Origin: Defluviitaleaceae bacterium
GTDB taxonomy: Bacteria; Bacillota; Clostridia; Lachnospirales; WQUN01
DNA length: 64,000 bases
Assembly: GCA_009786925.1 (NCBI GenBank)
Contig: WRGY01000126.1
Span: forward strand, 1 to 64,000
Direction: 5' to 3'
Shown: piece by piece, positions 52,120 to 61,254 of the stretch
How the letters are laid out: every line of letters begins with the position of its first letter
Position numbering within the stretch: position 1 is the first letter of the stretch
Position numbers and translations under genes: made by a program
The notes under the pieces: model-generated
Database searches by the model: none
Seen by the model: only the letters and a program-made list of their open reading frames with translations
What the model was told of the DNA's origin: nothing

Positions 52120-53382
52120 ATGAAGGCTGATTTTTTTCAAGAAGCATTTTTAAACAAGCCATATCGTGTACATGGATTGTTGTATATATTTTTTATCATT
52201 GCGGGTTTTGTTTATGATTCACCTGCGCAGGTTTTTTTAGGGCTTATTGAGATTTCTACAGGTGCGGATATTCTTGTAACGGACTATATTTTTACCGGCG
52301 GACTTGGGGCGGCGATGGTGAATGCAGGGCTTTCGGGTCTGCTTGCGGTAGGCGCGTTGGCTTTGGCAAAGCACAAGCCTATCGGCCTCACCATGGGAAC
52401 GCTTGGTCTTGTTGTTGGTATCGGTTTTTTTGGCAAAAATCTAATCAATATGCCGCCCATTATTTTGGGTGGCTTTTTGTATGCAAAATACGCAAAAATG
52501 CCATATGGCGTAAGTGTTTTGCGTGCGGTGCTTGCCACATGCCTTGCACCCGCGGTTACTCAGTTTGCGTTTATTATTGATATACCCGTTACCATCAGTA
52601 CCACCATCGGTGTTTTTGTCGGTATCGGCATTGGATTCTTAATAAACCCCCTTGCAGTACATAAATTTGATGCACATAAGGGCTATAATTTGTACAACGT
52701 AGGTTTTGCGGCAGGATTTATCGGCATGTTGATTTTCGCGCTTTACAGCCTTATTGGCTATGATTTTTATACATTAAGTTATTGGAGCAGCGGGTACAAT
52801 CTGCAACTCTCCATTTTGTTGGTGGCATATTCATTATATTTTATTGTATGCGGTGCTTTATGTAAGACAGAAAAGACGCTCTCGTTTAAGGATTATTTTA
52901 AATTCCACGAGTTTGAACTGGATTTCTTTGAAGATTATAAAGAAAAATCCTATATCCACATGGGGATTATGGGATTTGCATGTTTTATTTTTATGCTCAT
53001 CATACGAGGTCAGTATAGCGGACCCGTGATTGGTACGATTTTATCGGTCGTGGGATTTGGTGCTTTTGGTAAGGCAATTTTTTCGGCACTGCCTGTCATG
53101 CTGGGTGCCATGCTTGCAGCGGCGGTCAGCTGGCATTTTAGGGGGACACCTATCAATGAAGGCAGTATGCTGGTCGCCATTCTCTTTTCGACATGCCTTT
53201 CGCCGCTTGCACGCAAATTTGGATGGCGGTGGGGAATGCTCGCCGGCTTTATCCATCTGACATTTGCAGCCAATATCGGCGGATTCCATGGCGGGATGAA
53301 CCTTTATAATAACGGATTTGCAGGCGGACTTACGGCGATGATGTTATTCCCGATTATTACCTTTTTTAGGCATGAGACCTGA
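52120..53382 (+). CDS. DUF1576-family membrane protein
   Basis: Polytopic protein with internal repeats and GGFHGGMNLYNNGFAGG motif. Confidence 0.85.
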   Translation: MKADFFQEAFLNKPYRVHGLLYIFFIIAGFVYDSPAQVFLGLIEISTGADILVTDYIFTGGLGAAMVNAGLSGLLAVGALALAKHKPIGLTMGTLGLVVGIGFFGKNLINMPPIILGGFLYAKYAKMPYGVSVLRAVLATCLAPAVTQFAFIIDIPVTISTTIGVFVGIGIGFLINPLAVHKFDAHKGYNLYNVGFAAGFIGMLIFALYSLIGYDFYTLSYWSSGYNLQLSILLVAYSLYFIVCGALCKTEKTLSFKDYFKFHEFELDFFEDYKEKSYIHMGIMGFACFIFMLIIRGQYSGPVIGTILSVVGFGAFGKAIFSALPVMLGAMLAAAVSWHFRGTPINEGSMLVAILFSTCLSPLARKFGWRWGMLAGFIHLTFAANIGGFHGGMNLYNNGFAGGLTAMMLFPIITFFRHET

Positions 53383-53947
53383 CGACAAACAGAGATTTTT
53401 TCTTATAAATGATTTCGACATATTTGAATATGGTTTTTAATTTTTTTATGGAACTCTCCGCGCCATGTTTTTTTTGGATTACAATATAAAACGCGCCATC
53501 GGGGGTGAGGTGGGCGGCAGAATCTTCGTACATACGATACATTACATCCTTGCCTGCGTGTATGGGTGGATTTAGGGTGATTGTTTCGAACTTGCCGTTG
53601 ATTTTTTCGAATGAATCGGAGTGAATCAATGTGGCGATGACCCCATTGCGAGCCGCATTTTTTTGTGCATAACTAAGCGCGAGGCTGTTTATATCACTTT
53701 GAGTTAGCACGATTTCATTTGTTTTTGCAAGAGATATGCCTATGACCCCATAGCCACATCCCAAATCCAAGAAAGCCCCCTTCACAGGGGGCATATTTTG
53801 TATGAGTATGAGTGAGGCATCATCAATCTTGTCGCAAGAAAACAAGCCGTTATTTGTTAAAAATCCCAGCCTGTGGCCAAAAATTTCTAGTGGAATTTCT
53901 CTATCCTGCGTCAAAACCTCGTGGTTTTCTATGAAGTAATGGCTCAT
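53366..53947 (-). CDS. Class I SAM-dependent methyltransferase (RsmC/YbxB-like)
   Basis: GAFLDLGCGYGVIGISLA, TLNPPIHAG. Confidence 0.92.
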   Translation of the reverse strand: MSHYFIENHEVLTQDREIPLEIFGHRLGFLTNNGLFSCDKIDDASLILIQNMPPVKGAFLDLGCGYGVIGISLAKTNEIVLTQSDINSLALSYAQKNAARNGVIATLIHSDSFEKINGKFETITLNPPIHAGKDVMYRMYEDSAAHLTPDGAFYIVIQKKHGAESSIKKLKTIFKYVEIIYKKKSLFVVRSHA

Positions 53948-54579
53948 TTAGCAAGTTGTACCGCTTCGCGTGTTAGCTCAGTGATTTTTGCAAAATCGCC
54001 GTTGTTGATTAGCTCGTCCTTTACCATCCAACTGCCGCCGCACGCAAACACGCTTTTTATTGCGAGATAGTCTTTGATATTGGAAGGTGTAAGTCCACCC
54101 GTGGGCATAAATTTCATTTTATTGTATGGCGCGGTAAGGGCTTTTAGCATATTGGCTCCACCTGCCGCTTCTGCCGGAAAAAACTTTAATGCCTCAAGGC
54201 CGAGTGATAGGCCCTGCTCGATTTCGCTCGGAGTGCATATCCCCGGCAACATCGGTACACCACGGTCGTTGCAGTGGCGCACGGTCGCAGGATTTAGACC
54301 CGGGGCAACCATAAATTTTGCACCGGCGGCGATGGCCTCGTCCACCTGCGCAGAAGTAAGTACAGTACCAGCTCCCACCAGCATATCGGGAAATTCTTTT
54401 GTAATAGCGCGTATGGCATCTGCCGCCGCCGCCGTACGGAATGTAACCTCGGCACACGGCAATCCGCCTTCGCATAATGCACGAGCAAGGGGGACGGCCT
54501 TTTCTACATCATTTATTACTATGACGGGAACAATTTTCATTTTTGCTAAACTTTCGAATATCGGGTGCATAAAAAACAA
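53944..54579 (-). CDS. eda: KHG/KDPG aldolase
   Basis: EVTFRTAAAADAI, VGAGTVLTSAQVDEAIAAGAKFMVAPG, KFFPAEAAGG, FMPTGGL. Confidence 0.96.
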   Translation of the reverse strand: MFFMHPIFESLAKMKIVPVIVINDVEKAVPLARALCEGGLPCAEVTFRTAAAADAIRAITKEFPDMLVGAGTVLTSAQVDEAIAAGAKFMVAPGLNPATVRHCNDRGVPMLPGICTPSEIEQGLSLGLEALKFFPAEAAGGANMLKALTAPYNKMKFMPTGGLTPSNIKDYLAIKSVFACGGSWMVKDELINNGDFAKITELTREAVQLAK

Positions 54580-54629
54580 CTCCTTTTTTTGTAATAACTT
54601 TATTGTAGCATACTAGAAAAGAAATACAA

Positions 54630-54659
54630 TTGACATATGTTCATTTGTTGCGTTAGAAT
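54630..54659 (+). promoter_or_regulatory. Putative sigma-A promoter
   Basis: TTGACA-N18-TAGAAT upstream of 54693. Confidence 0.6.
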
Positions 54660-54692
54660 GAAGCAAATTTAAAAAAAAGGAGAAGATTATTA

Positions 54693-56168
54693 ATGAAAAA
54701 AAGCACATCTCGTTTTACCGCATTGCTTGTAGCGATTGCTATGATTGCGGCTATTTTCCCGGCCATGGTTGTTTCTGCACAGGAAACAGTTGCCCTTGGT
54801 GAGTTTAACTACCCGCATGACTGGGCTCCCAGATGGAATGCGGACGGTGTAAACGACGCTACTTATCCCCTACAGTGGGAAGACGTTGTATCAGCAGTAC
54901 AGCTTGTTGTAGAGCTTTCTGATGTACCCGAAGGTACAGTTGAATTGGTAATGCAAAGCGACGGTAACAACTGGTGGGGACAAGCCCCTGTTTTTAATCC
55001 TGATTATGAAGAAGGCACAACCATCGTTGTTGACCTTGCAGATGTTGCAGGTTGGGATGCCTTCATCAGCGAAGGCCCGGGTCGTTTTGGACTTAGCTTC
55101 ATAGGTGACATTATTGTAAGCGCGCATTTGGTACTTGGTGACGCACCTGCGGCACCCGTGGCGATTGCCGCACCAGTAGCAGTAGGCGCGTCCGGCCAAA
55201 GTGTTCTGCGTCTCGTGACAGACAGCACAGCATATGACCTCGACGGCGTACAAGGCACACTGGAAGTTGCCCCCATAAATGTAGACGGCCGCACACTCAT
55301 TCCTTTCCGCTTTATCGGCGAAACAATGGGCGCAGTCGTAACACACACACCTGCAACAGACGCAACACCACTCATTGCGCATTTTGCACTCGACAACATA
55401 AATGTTGACATCACAATGGGCGTAGATATTTTCCACAATGGTGTAAATATCGGCACACCCGACATAGTTGATGGCAGAACACTCGTACCTGTCCGCGTTG
55501 CAGAAATGATGGGCGCGGAAGTAGTGTGGGAGCCTGTAGCTCGCGCTGTATATGTAATCTTTGGCGAGGACTATGTTCCCGAACTTCCTACCGAACTTCC
55601 TATAGAGGAAGAAGAAGAGGAAGTTGAAGAAGAAATAGAAGAAGAAATAGAAGAAGAAATAGAAGAAGTTGAGGAAGAGGAAGAAGAGGAAATTGAAGAA
55701 GCTCCCGCCGCCGGCGCAGACAATCCTCCCACAGGCAATGTACTCCGTGGCACACAGCTCAATGCATCAGGTCATGGCTCTGTACAGTTTGATGTTAATG
55801 TAACAGCGGGTCAAGAATACACATTGTCTGTTTGGGTAATGAATGCACCCGGACGCGACAACTTCATGTTCCAATGGTCACACTATCCTGCTAACATCGA
55901 CGGATTGTGCTGTGGAGAACGTGATTGCGACGGACTACCTTCTACCCCCGGCGAATGGGTTTTCCACGAAATCACATTCACCGTACCCGCTACAAACAAT
56001 TCTATGATGCAGTTTGTATCCGGCGATGGTGGAGCAGGAGACATTTTCTATATCGCAGACGTAACAATCACAAACTCCGCAGGTGTTTCTACCGTAATCC
56101 CCCTCAATGCAATCAGGAGACACTGGGATGACTCCAGCTTTGCAGTAAGCATCGTACCCGCACCTTAA
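54693..56168 (+). CDS. Secreted copper-amine-oxidase-N/stalk-domain protein with acidic linker and C-terminal carbohydrate-binding-like domain
   Basis: Signal peptide; VDGRTLIPFRFIGETMGAVV...VDGRTLVPVRVAEMMGAEVVWEP; (EEEIEE)n; CBM-like C-terminus. Confidence 0.88.
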   Translation: MKKSTSRFTALLVAIAMIAAIFPAMVVSAQETVALGEFNYPHDWAPRWNADGVNDATYPLQWEDVVSAVQLVVELSDVPEGTVELVMQSDGNNWWGQAPVFNPDYEEGTTIVVDLADVAGWDAFISEGPGRFGLSFIGDIIVSAHLVLGDAPAAPVAIAAPVAVGASGQSVLRLVTDSTAYDLDGVQGTLEVAPINVDGRTLIPFRFIGETMGAVVTHTPATDATPLIAHFALDNINVDITMGVDIFHNGVNIGTPDIVDGRTLVPVRVAEMMGAEVVWEPVARAVYVIFGEDYVPELPTELPIEEEEEEVEEEIEEEIEEEIEEVEEEEEEEIEEAPAAGADNPPTGNVLRGTQLNASGHGSVQFDVNVTAGQEYTLSVWVMNAPGRDNFMFQWSHYPANIDGLCCGERDCDGLPSTPGEWVFHEITFTVPATNNSMMQFVSGDGGAGDIFYIADVTITNSAGVSTVIPLNAIRRHWDDSSFAVSIVPAP

Positions 56169-56185
56169 ATAAGATTGAATGTAAG

Positions 56186-56218
56186 AAGCCCCGGACATTA
56201 ACTGTTTGGGGCTTTTTT
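56186..56218 (+). terminator. Rho-independent terminator overlapping the 3' end of the convergent spoVB-like gene
   Basis: AAGCCCC...GGGGCTTTTTT. Confidence 0.85.
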
Positions 56219-57763
56219 GAATGTAGCCATAAACAGCCGTTTGATTTCGTCACGCGAGATACTCCCGGAGAGCAAAACGCCCAGAAGATAAATAAATCCG
56301 AGCAACATAACCGCAAGCACAAGACCGATGCGCAGTCCCGCCGCTTCTAATAAAAATCTATCTGCAATGAGCCGAGCAACGAGACCTGCCGCCGCCGCCG
56401 CAACCAACGGACGCAGTAGCCATCTGCTAAACTGCATTTCCAGAGGCATAAACTGCCTCACCTTATACAGTCCCAAACCAATCACCACAACAAGGCTGAT
56501 TAGCCATCCAAAAATATAAGCCACAAGCCCAAAACTCGGTACAAGAAAAATTATAAACGCAATGCATATTCCCGAAGAGATAAGGCTGTTTCTAAATATA
56601 AACATCTGACAGCCCAGCCCGTTCAGCACACCCGACAGTAGGATTTGCATATAAATGAATGGACACATAATCCCAAGCAGTTGTAACATCAGACCGATGG
56701 GTTGGTTATATATGACCATTCCCAGCTCATGTGCAAAGAAAAAAAACAGAGATGCCGCACCCATGCCCGTAACGGCTGCAAAAAGCATAGCCTTAGACGC
56801 AATGGAAGAAATCCCACGCATATCACGCGCCGCAGCCGCTTCGGAAACAGCAGGGACAAGCGTAACCGACAACGCGGTAAGCACCGCCGTAGGGAAAAAT
56901 ATTAGCGGAATCGCCATACCTTGGATTCGGCCAAACTCGCTTATGGCCTCGGTGGCGGGCAAGCCATATACCTGCAACTGCCGCGGGATTAGCACATTTT
57001 CCCATGCGGTTAATAATGACCCCGCCACCCGATTGCCGGTAAGCGGCAGAGCCATTGTCATAATTAACATAAGGCTCTGTGCCGCCGTTATAGATGTTTT
57101 GGTCAAAACCGCTCCGAGCCTCTGTTTATGCCGCTTGTAGGCAATAAAGACAAACACAAATGAGAAGATTTCTTCTGCCACGATGGCAATAAGAGCCGCC
57201 GCCGCCGCATACTCTAAACCCCTCGGCACAAATGCCGCCGCGATAAAATAAATGACGACCATCCGCACGATTTGTTCCAACACCTGATTGATTGCGGGGA
57301 TTTTTGTCTCCTGCAATCCGATAAAATATCCGCGGATACAAGTACCCGCCGCCATAAACGGAAACGCAAACGATAAAATCTGCAAAGGCAACAAAGTACG
57401 CCTATCATTAAAAAAGTAAACAGCCATATACTCAGCACCAAAATACAACACAAATGTAAGCAAAACGCCCAACACCGAGGTGATGACAACACTCTGCTTC
57501 AGCATCAGCGACATATTGCCATACTCGCCTTTTGCACGCTCTTGTGCCGTTAGCTTGCTCACCGTTGTGTTAAATCCCGCGCAAGCGATACTCCAAGCCA
57601 ATGTATACACAGGCATAATAAGCTGGTACAGCCCCATGCCCTCTGCACCCATGAGGTTTGACATGTAGATTCGGTATACAAAACCAAGGACTCGTGTGAT
57701 TATACCCGCCGCCGTCAGTATAAGCGCACCGGTTAAGATTTTTTTCTTGTTAATCTTCGCCAC
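56198..57763 (-). CDS. spoVB: Stage V sporulation protein B-like polysaccharide flippase (MOP family)
   Basis: Long polytopic protein beginning LTGALILTAAGIITRVLGFVYRIYMSNLMGAEGMGLYQLI. Confidence 0.9.
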   Translation of the reverse strand: MAKINKKKILTGALILTAAGIITRVLGFVYRIYMSNLMGAEGMGLYQLIMPVYTLAWSIACAGFNTTVSKLTAQERAKGEYGNMSLMLKQSVVITSVLGVLLTFVLYFGAEYMAVYFFNDRRTLLPLQILSFAFPFMAAGTCIRGYFIGLQETKIPAINQVLEQIVRMVVIYFIAAAFVPRGLEYAAAAALIAIVAEEIFSFVFVFIAYKRHKQRLGAVLTKTSITAAQSLMLIMTMALPLTGNRVAGSLLTAWENVLIPRQLQVYGLPATEAISEFGRIQGMAIPLIFFPTAVLTALSVTLVPAVSEAAAARDMRGISSIASKAMLFAAVTGMGAASLFFFFAHELGMVIYNQPIGLMLQLLGIMCPFIYMQILLSGVLNGLGCQMFIFRNSLISSGICIAFIIFLVPSFGLVAYIFGWLISLVVVIGLGLYKVRQFMPLEMQFSRWLLRPLVAAAAAGLVARLIADRFLLEAAGLRIGLVLAVMLLGFIYLLGVLLSGSISRDEIKRLFMATFKKAPNS

Positions 57764-57941
57764 CCCCTACATGCATGTATATGTGGAGAAGGACAAAGAA
57801 ATGTTTAGCATATTAAAACGTGTATTTTACTACGATACTTATTTATAACTGCAAAAAACTTGGGATAAATTTGCAGATTGTTTCTGTGGCGTAGGCTAAT
57901 ACAAGCCACCTATGCATATTTTGTATAAGGTGAGCAAAATG

Positions 57942-58106
57942 ACTTCGGATAATGATGTCCTGATTGAACTAAAGTTACATATTCTCAACAGGTTACATAA
58001 AAAAGGCTATTTAAGTGACGAAATGTGTGCTAATGCTACAGAGTTGGTGTTGGAGGATTATGATGCTTTGCAACATGAAAAACAGACTAAACTCGTCAAT
58101 CTATGA
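57942..58106 (+). CDS. Small acidic helical protein upstream of and overlapping the recombinase gene
   Basis: MTSDNDVLIELKLHILNRLHKKGYLSDEMCANATELVLEDYDAL. Confidence 0.55.
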   Translation, partial: TSDNDVLIELKLHILNRLHKKGYLSDEMCANATELVLEDYDALQHEKQTKLVNL

Positions 58107-59580
58107 TTTGCCGCTAAGGGTGACATTTTATGCGCGTGTTTCTACCGGGTCGGACGAGCAGGCTAATTCTTTGCAAAACCAAATCGGCTATTACTCTGAT
58201 TTTATTAAAAGCATAAAGGCGTGGACGTTTGTAGATGGTTACATAGACGAAGCACTTAGCGGGACATCCGTAACAAAGCGAGAATCATTTTTACAGATGA
58301 TAGCGGATGCCAAGGCAAGCAAGTTTGATTTCGTTATCACCAAAGAGATTTCGAGATTTTCGCGCAATACATTGGATAGCATAAAATATACACAGGAGTT
58401 GCTGAGATACGGCGTAGGCGTTTTTTTCCAATCAGATAATATAAATACACTCATGCCCGACTCAGAGCTTAGGCTTACAATCATGTCAAGCATAGCTCAG
58501 GACGAAGTGCGCAAGTTATCCGAAAGGGTAAACTTTGGTATGCAACGTTCAATGGCAAAGGGTGTTGTGCATGGCAACAGCAATATTTGGGGCTACGAAA
58601 AGCAAAACGGAAAATTAATAATCGTAGAAGAAGAGGCCGAGCTTGTGAGGAAAATCTTCACATTATATGTCACCGAAAATATCGGAATACGGGCTATCAG
58701 TCGGCGTATGAGCGAAATAGGATATAATAACAAAAACGGAAATCCGCTTACGATGTCCACGATACGCCGCATAATTACAAATCCAAAATACAAAGGATAT
58801 TATTGTGGAAACAAAAGCCATAAATTTGATTATCGTTTGGACACAAAAATAATAAGAGACAAATCCGAATGGCTAATCTACAAGGATGAAAACGCCGTCC
58901 CTCCAATTGTGACGGAGGAGCTTTGGGATAAGGCAAATGCGATTTTGGAAGCGCGGAGCAAAAAGCAATCATCGGAGGATAGAACAAGCTATCAAAACAA
59001 ATACTCATATAGCGGCAAAATTTTTTGTGGAGAGCATAATCGCCCATTTTTTCATGATATATACAAATATCCATCGGGCAATAAGGATTTGTGGAAATGC
59101 AAGCAAAAAAATGAATGCAATCTCCCCATTGTATACACAACAGAGATAGACAAAATCGTCAAGGGGATTTTTAATCAATATGTACAGGATAAAAACAGCC
59201 TGGTCGAAGAACTCGTTAATCTTTATTTGCGAGTTTCAAAGCTCTCAAAAAATGAGACTCGTCTAAATAAACTTTTGGCGCAGGTCTTAGCACTAAAAAA
59301 GAAAAGAGACAGGCTTTTGACATTAAACATTGACGGGCGAATATCCGATGATGAGTTTGAGGAGCGTAATAATGCGTTTAATGGTGAAATAACTGCCATA
59401 AACCACAGGCTTACAGCACTCCAAGAAGAAAGCATATGTAAACCGACGGACGAAATCCGAAACATTATACTTAGTGAGCTGGATTTTAATGATGGGTTTA
59501 GCCACTCACTCGTAGATGCACTCATTGAGCGGATTGAAATACATAAAACCGACATCAAGGTGTATTTGAGGGCTTTTTAG
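58063..59580 (+). CDS. Large serine recombinase (resolvase/invertase N-terminus, recombinase and zinc-ribbon domains)
   Basis: VTFYARVSTGSDEQANSLQNQI (catalytic Ser), EISRFSRNTLDSI, SIAQDEVRKLSERVNFG, ITNPKYKGYYCGNK; likely start 58063 after GGAGG. Confidence 0.93.
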   Translation: MLCNMKNRLNSSIYDLPLRVTFYARVSTGSDEQANSLQNQIGYYSDFIKSIKAWTFVDGYIDEALSGTSVTKRESFLQMIADAKASKFDFVITKEISRFSRNTLDSIKYTQELLRYGVGVFFQSDNINTLMPDSELRLTIMSSIAQDEVRKLSERVNFGMQRSMAKGVVHGNSNIWGYEKQNGKLIIVEEEAELVRKIFTLYVTENIGIRAISRRMSEIGYNNKNGNPLTMSTIRRIITNPKYKGYYCGNKSHKFDYRLDTKIIRDKSEWLIYKDENAVPPIVTEELWDKANAILEARSKKQSSEDRTSYQNKYSYSGKIFCGEHNRPFFHDIYKYPSGNKDLWKCKQKNECNLPIVYTTEIDKIVKGIFNQYVQDKNSLVEELVNLYLRVSKLSKNETRLNKLLAQVLALKKKRDRLLTLNIDGRISDDEFEERNNAFNGEITAINHRLTALQEESICKPTDEIRNIILSELDFNDGFSHSLVDALIERIEIHKTDIKVYLRAF

Positions 59581-59746
59581 TCTGCTTTTTGACTGGTCGC
59601 GGTTCAAAGAGGGTGCATCTCTCTCCCGTTGTTTCGAATACTACTTCGGAGGGCATTTTTTTTGATTTGAAACCAAAAAAACGACAGGCTCTGGGTTGAG
59701 CCGGTCTCCATGTATTAATATAATGTTTGCATTTTATACAATTCAC
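59555..59746 (-). CDS. Small Cys-rich protein (CxxC...C...C), last gene of the Hsp70 cluster
   Basis: MNCIKCKHYINTWRPAQPRACRFFGFKSKKMPSEVVFETTGERCTLFEP; ATGA overlap with the upstream gene. Confidence 0.7.
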   Translation of the reverse strand: MNCIKCKHYINTWRPAQPRACRFFGFKSKKMPSEVVFETTGERCTLFEPRPVKKQTKKPSNTP

Positions 59747-61251
59747 ATCTTCACCAAAAATTCTCGTGTGTAGTTTGATTTTGGAAACAAGTCACCAAAA
59801 CCCATGTCCGTTATTTTTAGGGTAAGCTCTGTGTTAGAGCGGAATGTCGGTCGGATTTCCAATCTGGTTACACCTTTTGGGCGTTGTGGGAAGTCGTCGA
59901 GCCGGATTTTGGAAACAATACGACCGTCACCTGCGGGATATGCTTCTACCAGGTCGAGTGACATGTCGTCAGTCGCACTGTTAACAAGAAAAAGCTTGCT
60001 CGGATGTGTTTGCCACCAAAATCCGTTTCGTTCGATTAATGTTAAAAAACTCCTGCCGTCAGAGAGGCCAATATCATTCACCAGTTGGTGTTTATCTTCT
60101 ATTGCCAAGGGTGCATCTGTTATTCCCAGCTCGCGTGCGGCTATGCAGGCCGCACCTTCGGCGGTAGCGAGTTTTGGATTTTTATATACCTTCACACGCT
60201 CTTTTGGGAAGATGGCGGTTACAGCTTCTTTTGCCCATAGCATATCAAAGCCTCCGCCCACACATAGGACTGTGTCTATTTCGGATGGCATAAATGCTTT
60301 GCCCGATAGACTTTTTGCCAGCACATCGCTGATAAATTGGTTAAAACGTTTTATATATGGCGCGGTTAGTTCCTGCACACGTTCATATGTGAGGGTGTGT
60401 TGCACAGGTGGATATATAAAGTTGTAGTACAGTTTTTGTGGCTTTGTGCGGATATTCTTCTGAAATAATATATCCTTATGCTGATACGTAAAGACCTTTA
60501 ATTGCTCACCGCCGTCATCTTCTAAAAACGAACCAAACAGCTCATTTGCATCCCTTGTTATGGCCGACATGCTTATTTCGTTATCAAATACGGAGGACAG
60601 GCTCACGGCGTTTACGCCTCCGTCTTTTTCTGCGACGCTGTACAGTCCGCCGCGCAGCTCTCTATTGCCTATGTCCAGAAGCAATACGTTTTCGGGTGAT
60701 TTTGGTGGTGTTTTATAATGATGGGCCAACACACACTCTCTGTCGGGGATGAACGCGATTAGCTCTTTTTCATATCCGGCTTGTTTGAAAACACGAGTAA
60801 ATTCTTCATGCGCCTGTGTACTAAAATACGCAGGTATGGAGACAACTATACCTACGATTTCTGCTTTGGGATTTATGTTTTTTACGCTGGAGAGTATTTC
60901 TTTGATAAAAAGTGCAAATACGCCTGACACACTAAGCGAACGCCCACCCACATCGAGATAGTCGAATCGCCCCATCCGCGAAAGCAGGGATTTAAACACC
61001 TTGCCCGCACCCGCGTTTAGCACCGCGTATTCTCCAAACACCCACTCCTTTGTCTCGGTGATGTACTGCATCACCGTAGGAATGGAGGGTTTTCCGTATC
61101 CGCCGCTTAGGTCGATGGCCTCGGCCGCACTCTCTGCCAAATTGTAAAACGCGATGCCCGATGAGTCATTACCTATGTCGAGACCTATGATATAGTGCGC
61201 TTCGTTTTGTTTTTGCTCGGCGGGGAGCGACTTGTATTTTTTCCAATTCAT
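59743..61251 (-). CDS. Divergent Hsp70-like actin-fold ATPase (possibly DUF5716-like)
   Basis: Phosphate-1 YIIGLDIGNDSSGIAFYN, phosphate-2-like NVLLLDIGNRELRGGLYS, adenosine motif DTVLCVGGGFDMLWAKEA; C-terminal beta-rich region. Confidence 0.85.
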   Translation of the reverse strand: MNWKKYKSLPAEQKQNEAHYIIGLDIGNDSSGIAFYNLAESAAEAIDLSGGYGKPSIPTVMQYITETKEWVFGEYAVLNAGAGKVFKSLLSRMGRFDYLDVGGRSLSVSGVFALFIKEILSSVKNINPKAEIVGIVVSIPAYFSTQAHEEFTRVFKQAGYEKELIAFIPDRECVLAHHYKTPPKSPENVLLLDIGNRELRGGLYSVAEKDGGVNAVSLSSVFDNEISMSAITRDANELFGSFLEDDGGEQLKVFTYQHKDILFQKNIRTKPQKLYYNFIYPPVQHTLTYERVQELTAPYIKRFNQFISDVLAKSLSGKAFMPSEIDTVLCVGGGFDMLWAKEAVTAIFPKERVKVYKNPKLATAEGAACIAARELGITDAPLAIEDKHQLVNDIGLSDGRSFLTLIERNGFWWQTHPSKLFLVNSATDDMSLDLVEAYPAGDGRIVSKIRLDDFPQRPKGVTRLEIRPTFRSNTELTLKITDMGFGDLFPKSNYTREFLVKM

Positions 61252-61254
61252 AAT

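Noticed and set aside
55571-55762. Ser-rich minus-strand ORF (SSSSSSTSSISSS)
   Set aside because: Antisense of the Glu-rich linker.
57764-59580. Prophage or conjugative element around the serine recombinase
   Set aside because: No structural, replication or transfer genes and no att duplication visible by eye; only the recombinase is supported.
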